Below the pieces are notes generated by a model. That model had not been told where the DNA came from and made no database searches. It was given only the letters and a program-made list of their open reading frames with translations. A program made the position numbers and the translations under genes. 5,308 bases of DNA from Bacteroides sp. GTDB taxonomy: Bacteria > Bacteroidota > Bacteroidia > Bacteroidales > Bacteroidaceae. Within the stretch, counting starts at the first letter, position 1, and the number at the start of each line of letters is the position of its first letter. Positions 1 to 5,308 of the stretch are shown in pieces. Location: the NCBI GenBank assembly GCA_019414725.1, contig DXLM01000115.1:1-5308 (forward strand), given 5' to 3'.

Positions 1-2943
1 GAAGATAACAAGACTTTGGATGAAGTCGTTGTTATTGGTTATGGCACGGTGAAAAGACGTGATTTGACTGGTTCTGTCGCTTCTGTTACTGGAGAAAAAT
101 TAGCGGCTAATCCAGTTGCCAATGTCGCACAGGCTTTACAAGGACAATTGCCTGGTGTAAGTGTGACTTCTCAAGACGGTCGTCCGGGTGCAGGTATGTC
201 TATTCGTATTCGTGGTGGTGGCTCTATCACCCAGTCTAATGATCCTTTATTCATTGTAGATGGTGTTCAAGTTAGTGGCATTGATGATATTCCTGCTGAC
301 AATATCGAAAGTATTGATGTGTTAAAGGATGCTGCTTCTACGGCTATTTATGGTGCCCGTGGTGCTAACGGTGTAATATTGGTTACTACTAAGGGAGGCA
401 AGGATGGCCGGGTTTCCGTCAAGTATAATATGTATTATCAGATGAAGGAGAATCCAAAATTATTGGAAACTATGGATCCTTATGATTATGTATATAATAC
501 ATGGGCATATATGAAGAGTCTGGGGGATTCTTATGGGGATGGAGTTGCCAGATATTTTGGATTAGGATCCAAGTATGGAAATCATTTGAATGAATATAAA
601 AATATGACCACTCATAATTATATAAATGATTTGATGCAGACTGCGTCTTCTTGGAATCATGATGTATCTTTATCTGGTGGCACAGACAAAACTAAGTTTT
701 ATTCATCAGTTAACTATATGGATGATGAAGGTATCCGTGTGAAGTCTGGTTTCCAACGTTGGAATGCGAATTTCAAATTGACGCAAAAGATTAATAAAAA
801 GTTAACTGCGGACTTTGATTTACGTTATAGTGAAATAGAAATTAATGGTTCTGGTTTTGGTAATGCAACCTCTGCTTACACTTATCGTCCTGTGGATAAT
901 CCTTTGGGGGATGCTTCTTTTACCGCTGGATTTGGTCAAGGTGATACAAATATGGAAGAAACTAGTAATCCTTTGTATTACTTGAATACTGTAGATTATA
1001 TAAAAAACATGTACCGTATCCGTGCAAAAGGTGCTTTAACTTGGAATGTTATTAAAGGTTTGACGGCAAAGACGGAGCTATCGTTAAATCGTAATTGGAA
1101 CCAGGAAAAGACATGGAATGCAGGACAGACAGAAAAAGATAATAGTTCTGCTAAATTGAAGAAAAGTGATGGTTACGGTGTGCGTTGGGCAACTACTTTG
1201 AATTATGAAGTACAGGGACTTGGAGATAATCATAATTTGTCTTTCTTGGTTGGTAATGAGGTCTTGGCTTCAAAGTCAGATTACACTGAAATATATGGTG
1301 TAGGGTATCCTGAAGGATTTACAATGGATGATGCGTTTGGTATGATTAATATGACTACTCCTTCATTGGGACAAGATTATTTTAAAGGTGAGATAGGTAC
1401 TCCTAATCATACTTTATCTTGGTTTGGTCGTGCTAATTATTCTTATAAAGGTAAGTATCTTTTGACAGCTACATTCCGTGCTGATGGTTCTTCTAAATTT
1501 GCACCTAGTCATCAGTGGGGGTATTTCCCGGCAGCAGCTGCAGCATGGAGAATTTCAGATGAAGCTTTCATGGAAAATACAAGAGATTGGTTGGATAATC
1601 TGAAACTTCGTGTATCGTATGGTACTTCTGGTTCTGATAATATTGATGCTTCTTTATGGAGAGAAACATGGAAAACAGAACAAATTACAGTGGATGGTGA
1701 AAAGGTTACCACTTATGTGCCTGGTGATATGAAAGGAAATCCTGATTTGAAATGGGAAACTACTATTAGTCGTAATTTAGGTGTTGATTTTGGTTTCTTT
1801 AATAATTGGGTTCGTGGTAGTTTGGACTATTATTGGAATACGACAAAAAATATTTTAATGAAAGTGCCTATTGATGCAGCGTCTGGTTATAGCTATCAGT
1901 TCCAAAATGTAGGTAAAACCTCAAATAAGGGAGTTGAATTGGCTTTAGGCTTTGACATTGTTCGTGGTAAAGATTTTAATTTAGGTGTAAACTTGACTTA
2001 TAATTATAATAAGAATAATATTGACGAACTGATGGATGGGGTCTTGGCAGATACGAGAGCTATGAATGATTGGGGTTCATCTATGGCTAAGCCTGCTTAT
2101 GATTATATTATCCGTGAGGGGCATCCTGTAGGTACGATCCAAGGTTTTAAATCTGAAGGATATTATACGATTGATGATTTTACTTATGCGGATGGTAAAT
2201 ACACATTGAAACCAGGCATTCCGGATATTCAAGGTATTGTGAATTATCCGGATGGAGTTAAAGTACTGGCAGCAGATGGACAAACCGCCGTACCGGGTAT
2301 GCCTAAATTTGCAGATACAACAGGTAATGGTGTTGTGGACGAGGATGACAAAACGATTATCGGCGAAGCTATGCCACAACATACAGGTGGTTTTACAATT
2401 AACGGTAATTGGAAGGCAATCGATTTTTCTGTAGGCTTTACTTATCAGATTGGTGGTGATGTGTATAATGCCAATGCAATGCATTCCTTGATGGGAAATA
2501 AAGACAATTCCGCTGGTCAGAATCGTTTGAAGTTCGTTTCTGAAACTTTCAAATATTATGATGTCGATACAAACGGTGACTTGATGCTGGTGAAAGATCC
2601 TACAGCTTTGGCGGCTCTTAACGCGAATACAAACTACAGTTCTTTCTTTTCTGAATATGGAATCGTAAGTTCTAAATTTATTGAAGATGCGTCTTATTTG
2701 CGTTTGAATACATTGACAGTAGGTTATACTTTCCCGAAAAATTGGATGAATAAGATTGGATTACAGAATGCACGTGTGTACTTTACAGGAAGTAATTTGT
2801 TCTGTATTGATGGATATTCTGGTATAGATCCGGATGTAAACACGAAGACTGATGGTAAGGATGGTTTCCCTACACCTTATTTTGATTACCAGTCTTATCC
2901 TAAGGCTAGAACTTATACCTTTGGTGTTAATTTAACTTTCTAA
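1..2943 (+). CDS. SusC/RagA-family TonB-dependent outer-membrane transporter, 5' truncated by window edge
   Basis: This gene encodes an outer-membrane beta-barrel importer that takes up glycan oligomers (or another large nutrient) into the periplasm, driven by TonB-ExbBD, with its SusD partner as lid. The frame is open from base 1 to the TAA at 2941-2943, giving 980 visible residues. No real start codon is present: TTG at 16-18 is an internal Leu codon just before the Ton box. The Ton box DEVVVIGYG is at visible residues 7-15. The plug follows, with RIRGGGS at 69-75, PLFIVDGV at 82-89, IESIDVLKDAAS at 102-113 and IYGARGANGVI at 116-126, which together match the SusC/RagA signature region. The barrel runs from about 134 to the end, with late motifs SGIDPDVN (940-947) and a terminal Phe typical of BAM-assembled proteins. 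By family comparison about 100-130 residues are missing: the signal peptide and the carboxypeptidase-regulatory-like domain (perhaps also an STN domain). There is no internal stop or frameshift. Family assignment is firm; the substrate is unknown. Confidence 0.97.
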   Translation, partial: EDNKTLDEVVVIGYGTVKRRDLTGSVASVTGEKLAANPVANVAQALQGQLPGVSVTSQDGRPGAGMSIRIRGGGSITQSNDPLFIVDGVQVSGIDDIPADNIESIDVLKDAASTAIYGARGANGVILVTTKGGKDGRVSVKYNMYYQMKENPKLLETMDPYDYVYNTWAYMKSLGDSYGDGVARYFGLGSKYGNHLNEYKNMTTHNYINDLMQTASSWNHDVSLSGGTDKTKFYSSVNYMDDEGIRVKSGFQRWNANFKLTQKINKKLTADFDLRYSEIEINGSGFGNATSAYTYRPVDNPLGDASFTAGFGQGDTNMEETSNPLYYLNTVDYIKNMYRIRAKGALTWNVIKGLTAKTELSLNRNWNQEKTWNAGQTEKDNSSAKLKKSDGYGVRWATTLNYEVQGLGDNHNLSFLVGNEVLASKSDYTEIYGVGYPEGFTMDDAFGMINMTTPSLGQDYFKGEIGTPNHTLSWFGRANYSYKGKYLLTATFRADGSSKFAPSHQWGYFPAAAAAWRISDEAFMENTRDWLDNLKLRVSYGTSGSDNIDASLWRETWKTEQITVDGEKVTTYVPGDMKGNPDLKWETTISRNLGVDFGFFNNWVRGSLDYYWNTTKNILMKVPIDAASGYSYQFQNVGKTSNKGVELALGFDIVRGKDFNLGVNLTYNYNKNNIDELMDGVLADTRAMNDWGSSMAKPAYDYIIREGHPVGTIQGFKSEGYYTIDDFTYADGKYTLKPGIPDIQGIVNYPDGVKVLAADGQTAVPGMPKFADTTGNGVVDEDDKTIIGEAMPQHTGGFTINGNWKAIDFSVGFTYQIGGDVYNANAMHSLMGNKDNSAGQNRLKFVSETFKYYDVDTNGDLMLVKDPTALAALNANTNYSSFFSEYGIVSSKFIEDASYLRLNTLTVGYTFPKNWMNKIGLQNARVYFTGSNLFCIDGYSGIDPDVNTKTDGKDGFPTPYFDYQSYPKARTYTFGVNLTF
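2314..2349 (+). other. EF-hand/dockerin-like acidic loop within the SusC barrel
   Basis: Visible SusC residues 772-783 read DTTGNGVVDEDD. This fits a 12-residue calcium-loop spacing, with Asp at position 1, Thr at 3, Asn at 5, Gly at 6, Asp at 9 and Asp at 12. It is followed by KTIIG and an MPQHTGGF segment. Many SusC proteins carry a comparable D-x-N-G-D-G-x-I-D loop at this place before a conserved Gly-Gly barrel strand, so the element is family-typical, though Thr and Asn replace the usual acidic or Asn residues at positions 3 and 5. Metal binding is inferred from spacing only. Confidence 0.5.
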
Positions 2944-2948
2944 TTAAT

Positions 2949-2952
2949 GGAG
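2949..2952 (+). promoter_or_regulatory. Possible Shine-Dalgarno (GGAG) for the susD-like gene
   Basis: GGAG lies nine bases before the ATG at 2962, inside the short junction after the SusC stop. It overlaps the alternative ATG at 2947-2949 and directly abuts another ATG at 2953, so it could serve only the 2962 start at normal spacing. No comparable purine-rich site precedes 2947, where the upstream bases are the end of susC (ACTTTCTAATTA). Bacteroides genes often lack a strong Shine-Dalgarno site, so this is supporting rather than decisive evidence. Confidence 0.45.
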
Positions 2953-2961
2953 ATGAATCGT

Positions 2962-5100
2962 ATGAAAAAAATAGTATATTCGACCCTTTTCTTTGCTGGA
3001 ATGTTTTTGACTACAGCATGTAGTGATTATTTGGAGGTTGGCTCTCCTTCTATTGTAGATTCGGATTTTGTCTTTTCTAATCCGACAACAGCACGTGCCG
3101 CATTAGACGGTGCTTATGAACAGTGGAGGGATTGTGCGCAGAATAAGGTTTTTGGCGATGGATTGTTTTATGCTGCTGATATTGCCGGGTCTGATATAGA
3201 ACGGCATCCGGAGTCTTTCTCTAATCAGTTGGGACGCCATTATCCGGAATGTCTTTATCAAAACGGTACATATGCAAGTAGTTATGGATTGACTTCGTAT
3301 TTGAAGGAGAATGATATTTATGCTAGCTTGTATGCGGTTGTAAGCAAGGCCAATGCGGTGATAACATCCATGGAAAATGCGGAAAATTTTGAATCGATCA
3401 TCAATGGTGGACAATCAGAGATGGGGCAAATGTATGGTGAGGCGGTAGCTATGCGTGCTACGGCTTACCGTGAACTGTGTAAAAATTTTGGAGATGTTCC
3501 TTACGTTGGCGTTTATGGTGTTGTGCCTAAAGGTTTGGTTTCCCGTGATTCTATTTATGATGTATGCATTGAAGATTTGCAGAAAGTGGAGCCTTTGATG
3601 TACACCATCGGTTCCATTCCCGGCATTGCTGCTGCTAATAAAAATTATTTTTCTAAAACCTATGTGCAGGCTTTGATTGGAAGAATGTGTTTGGATGCAG
3701 CTGGATATCAGACTCGTCGTGGCGATATCAAACGTGTGAACGGAAAAGGGGAAAGCATGACATTTGAAACCAAAGGGAAAGAAAATAATGGAGCTACTTA
3801 TGGACGTCGTTCTGACTGGCAAGACTTGTACTCAATAGCTAAAAAATACTACGAGGCTTTGTTGGCTGATCCGGGTAATGCACTGTTTCATTTGACTGAT
3901 CCACGGGGTGCCTCGGATAAATCCGGACGTACTTTTAATAATCCGTACCAGTATTTCTTTGAACAGATGCATATGGATGATGCTATTTATGCGGATGAGT
4001 CTATTTATGAATATCCCATGCAGCAAGGTGGTGGAAATGATGGTCGCCCCTATTCTTTCGGTCGTCCTTCGTCTGGTGGCTCAAAGGCTGCGTATCCATG
4101 TAAGAGCTATGGACAGGGACGTATAAATCCTGCTTATTTTTATGGAGTCTTTGATCCGAATGATATGCGTCGTGATGTGAGCATTACTATGACCGGCAGT
4201 AATGGTAAAGGGGTTGAGAAGTTAATTCCTTTTGTCCCCAACTCAAAAGCTGAAGGCGGTGGCTTGACATTGAATAAATGGGATGAGAATCGTCAGGCTA
4301 ATCCATGGGTGGCAGCACAACGTAAATCAGGTATCAATGGTCCGTATATGCGTATGTCTGAAGTTTATTTGGGCTATGCGGAAGTATGTGCGGCATTAGG
4401 TGATGTAGTTACAGGTAAACAGTATTTAAAAACGGTTCGTGAACGTTCGTTCCCGCAAGGTTTGGCTAACACAGATGCTTTTATTGCATCTTTTGGTAAT
4501 GACTTAGTTCGTGCGATTATTGAAGAACGGGGGTTTGAATATGCAGGTGAAGGTGATCGTCGTTGGACATTGATTCGTTCTGGTTATCTTCCGGAAGATA
4601 TAAAAAGAATCAAAGATATGACTAAAGCTATGATGGATGGTTTGGCAACTAAAGGTTATTATGAGTTTGAAAATGGTAATATCATTTCTGCTTATATATG
4701 GACAAAGTTAGTTGATGCAAAAACTATATATGGTCATCGTTTGACAGCACAGTGTCCGACAGACAAGGTCAATGATCCGGTGCTTTATCCGGGATGGCGC
4801 GGACAAAAGGATAATTGGGAAGAAATGGGATTGAATTATGGAAGTTCGACTCCTGCTACCAATTTAGCAATAAAAGGGTTGTTTGAAATAGTGTCTGAAG
4901 AAGAGGCAGCATCTCTTGAAAGCCAAGGATATACCAAAGTTAATTGGGGTATTGATTTGGTTGATAATAGGGATGAATATGATAAGTATCTGTTTTGGGA
5001 TTATGATTACGTTTCGGCTCCTATCTATTTGTGGCCGTTTACTCCTAATGTAATGGCAGCCGGTGGCTTTACGAATGGTTATGGCTTTAAACAGGAATAA
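2962..5100 (+). CDS. SusD/RagB-family surface glycan-binding lipoprotein
   Basis: This is the substrate-capturing lipoprotein that caps the SusC barrel on the outer face of the outer membrane. I chose the ATG at 2962 (712 residues) because it begins MKKIVYSTLFF, a standard lipoprotein signal, and has GGAG nine bases upstream. ATG 2947 would add five residues (MEMNR). The signal peptide ends in LTTA before Cys20, the predicted lipidated residue, followed by SDYLE, with acidic residues as in exported Bacteroidota lipoproteins. SusD features in order are NPTTARAALDGAYEQW (40-55), TPR-type helices with YGEAVAMRATAYRELC and FGDVPYV (158-182), YMRMSEVYLGYAEV (462-475), IIEERGFEYAGEGDRRW (519-535), and the C-terminal APIYLWPFTPN (686-696). 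Most SusD proteins have about 500-600 residues; the excess here lies mainly between about 542 and 685 and in the middle. It sits directly behind its SusC partner, presumably in one operon. The ligand cannot be predicted. The stop is doubled (TAA TAA, 5098-5103). Confidence 0.95.
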   Translation: MKKIVYSTLFFAGMFLTTACSDYLEVGSPSIVDSDFVFSNPTTARAALDGAYEQWRDCAQNKVFGDGLFYAADIAGSDIERHPESFSNQLGRHYPECLYQNGTYASSYGLTSYLKENDIYASLYAVVSKANAVITSMENAENFESIINGGQSEMGQMYGEAVAMRATAYRELCKNFGDVPYVGVYGVVPKGLVSRDSIYDVCIEDLQKVEPLMYTIGSIPGIAAANKNYFSKTYVQALIGRMCLDAAGYQTRRGDIKRVNGKGESMTFETKGKENNGATYGRRSDWQDLYSIAKKYYEALLADPGNALFHLTDPRGASDKSGRTFNNPYQYFFEQMHMDDAIYADESIYEYPMQQGGGNDGRPYSFGRPSSGGSKAAYPCKSYGQGRINPAYFYGVFDPNDMRRDVSITMTGSNGKGVEKLIPFVPNSKAEGGGLTLNKWDENRQANPWVAAQRKSGINGPYMRMSEVYLGYAEVCAALGDVVTGKQYLKTVRERSFPQGLANTDAFIASFGNDLVRAIIEERGFEYAGEGDRRWTLIRSGYLPEDIKRIKDMTKAMMDGLATKGYYEFENGNIISAYIWTKLVDAKTIYGHRLTAQCPTDKVNDPVLYPGWRGQKDNWEEMGLNYGSSTPATNLAIKGLFEIVSEEEAASLESQGYTKVNWGIDLVDNRDEYDKYLFWDYDYVSAPIYLWPFTPNVMAAGGFTNGYGFKQE

Positions 5101-5107
5101 TAATTCA

Positions 5108-5120
5108 TTCGTTAAACGAA
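5108..5120. repeat. Short palindrome just after the susD stop
   Basis: TTCGTT-A-AACGAA is a perfect interrupted palindrome starting eight bases after the stop. As RNA it would form a weak stem of about four base pairs, and it is not followed by a T-run. It may be chance in AT-rich sequence, or a minor 3' structure upstream of the terminator. Confidence 0.3.
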
Positions 5121-5133
5121 AATAAATGTATGG

Positions 5134-5168
5134 GGAGAGGGCGTATTGTAAATGCTCTCTCCTTTTTT
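5134..5168 (+). terminator. Rho-independent terminator of the SusC/SusD unit
   Basis: An 11-bp stem pairs GGAGAGGGCGT (5134-5144) with ATGCTCTCTCC (5152-5162). Nine pairs are Watson-Crick and two are G-U wobbles, around a seven-base loop, ATTGTAA. Six T residues (5163-5168) follow immediately. It begins 33 bases after the susD stop codon on the same strand, the expected place for the end of the transcript. The reverse strand has no A/T-run arrangement giving an equally good terminator, so it is probably unidirectional. Confidence 0.9.
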
Positions 5169-5308
5169 GTGTTTCTTAAGAATGTATTTCTAAACAGGCA
5201 TTCCTGTTATTATCGCATTGACAATTTGAACTTAAGGTTTGCTTTCTTAAAGCTTGTAATTTCTGCTACCATAGCTGTTACCATTTTACCGAATCACCTA
5301 TGGATAGG
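5169..5308. other. Intergenic tail with no supportable gene
   Basis: Between the terminator and the window end there is AT-rich sequence without a credible coding region. The + strand has no open frame beyond a few codons, except an ATG at 5300 that runs off the window after three codons. The minus strand has one 24-codon frame (5284 down to 5210, starting MVTAMVAEITSF and ending FKLSMR) closed upstream by an in-frame stop at 5294-5296. No clear Bacteroides promoter (TTTG, 19-20 bases, TAnnTTTG) is present. The region may be the upstream flank of a neighbouring gene outside the window. Confidence 0.6.
5193..5208. repeat. Small inverted repeat downstream of the terminator
   Basis: AACAGG (5193-5198) and CCTGTT (5203-5208) are perfect inverted copies separated by CATT, so a 6-bp stem with a four-base loop is possible. 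No T-run follows on either strand, so it does not look like a terminator. It could be a protein-binding site, part of a dispersed intergenic repeat, or chance. Confidence 0.35.

Noticed and set aside
16..18. TTG as a start codon of the SusC gene
   Set aside because: It encodes the Leu preceding the Ton box DEVVVIGYG. Starting here would remove the signal peptide and N-terminal domain, and the frame is open to the window edge, so it is an internal codon.
1531..1545. Five-alanine run (GCA/GCT repeats) in SusC
   Set aside because: It falls in the family-typical FP-xxxxx-W-RISDE segment, where small residues are common. It is too short to be a meaningful repeat expansion.
2077..2484. 135-codon minus-strand open frame inside the SusC gene
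   Set aside because: It is antisense to a well-conserved SusC barrel region, its translation is rich in Ile, Cys and His without recognisable domains, and the + strand frame explains the sequence fully.
3415..3822. 135-codon minus-strand open frame inside the SusD gene
   Set aside because: It lies antisense to the conserved SusD helical region, has low-complexity Ser/Ile/His-rich translation, and no promoter or ribosome site is apparent.
3908..4126. 72-codon + strand open frame overlapping SusD in another frame
   Set aside because: It is a Met/Arg-rich out-of-frame shadow with no recognisable motif, wholly inside the SusD coding region.
5205..5245. Possible Bacteroides-type promoter with AAGGTTTG as the -7 element
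   Set aside because: It differs from TAnnTTTG at the first base, and the region 19-20 bases upstream reads TTAT rather than TTTG. The match is too weak to report as a promoter.
5172..5250. Two copies of TTTCTTAA (5172-5179 and 5243-5250)
   Set aside because: An eight-base AT-rich match at this distance is readily expected by chance, and the flanks do not match.

Overview
The window is a fragment of a Bacteroidota genome, most probably from a gut Bacteroides or close relative. It carries a SusC/SusD-type nutrient-uptake pair, both genes on the + strand. The lineage call rests on three things: the SusC/RagA plus SusD/RagB architecture, which is essentially confined to Bacteroidota; the moderately AT-rich codon use; and a lipoprotein signal peptide with the Bacteroidota-type surface lipoprotein context (Cys followed by Ser-Asp-Tyr-Leu-Glu).

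Layout: bases 1-2943 are the 3' part of a susC-like gene encoding a TonB-dependent outer-membrane transporter. The reading frame is open from base 1, so the gene start, signal peptide and N-terminal carboxypeptidase-regulatory-like domain lie outside the window. The visible protein begins just before the Ton box and runs through a complete plug and barrel to the terminal Phe. Bases 2962-5100 (alternative start 2947) are a complete susD-like gene for an outer-membrane, surface-exposed glycan-binding lipoprotein. The junction is very short, and the likely ribosome binding site of susD lies within it. After a tandem TAA TAA stop there is a strong intrinsic terminator (5134-5168). It is followed by about 140 bases with no supportable gene, only small inverted repeats and a 24-codon minus-strand reading frame that I do not regard as a gene.

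Function: the two products should form a SusC2D2-type 'pedal-bin' complex. The SusD lipoprotein acts as a lid that captures an oligosaccharide (or, in some family members, a peptide), and the SusC barrel imports it into the periplasm using TonB-ExbBD energy. The substrate cannot be read from this window: no glycoside hydrolase, surface glycan-binding protein, sensor/regulator or sigma/anti-sigma gene is visible. The terminator immediately after susD suggests that the transcription unit ends here, or that downstream genes are expressed from another promoter or by read-through.

I find no evidence for a previously undescribed system. The points worth a second look are the large size of the SusD protein and its C-terminal insertion, a Gly/Ser-rich segment in it, a degenerate Ca-binding-type loop in SusC, and the placement of the terminator.
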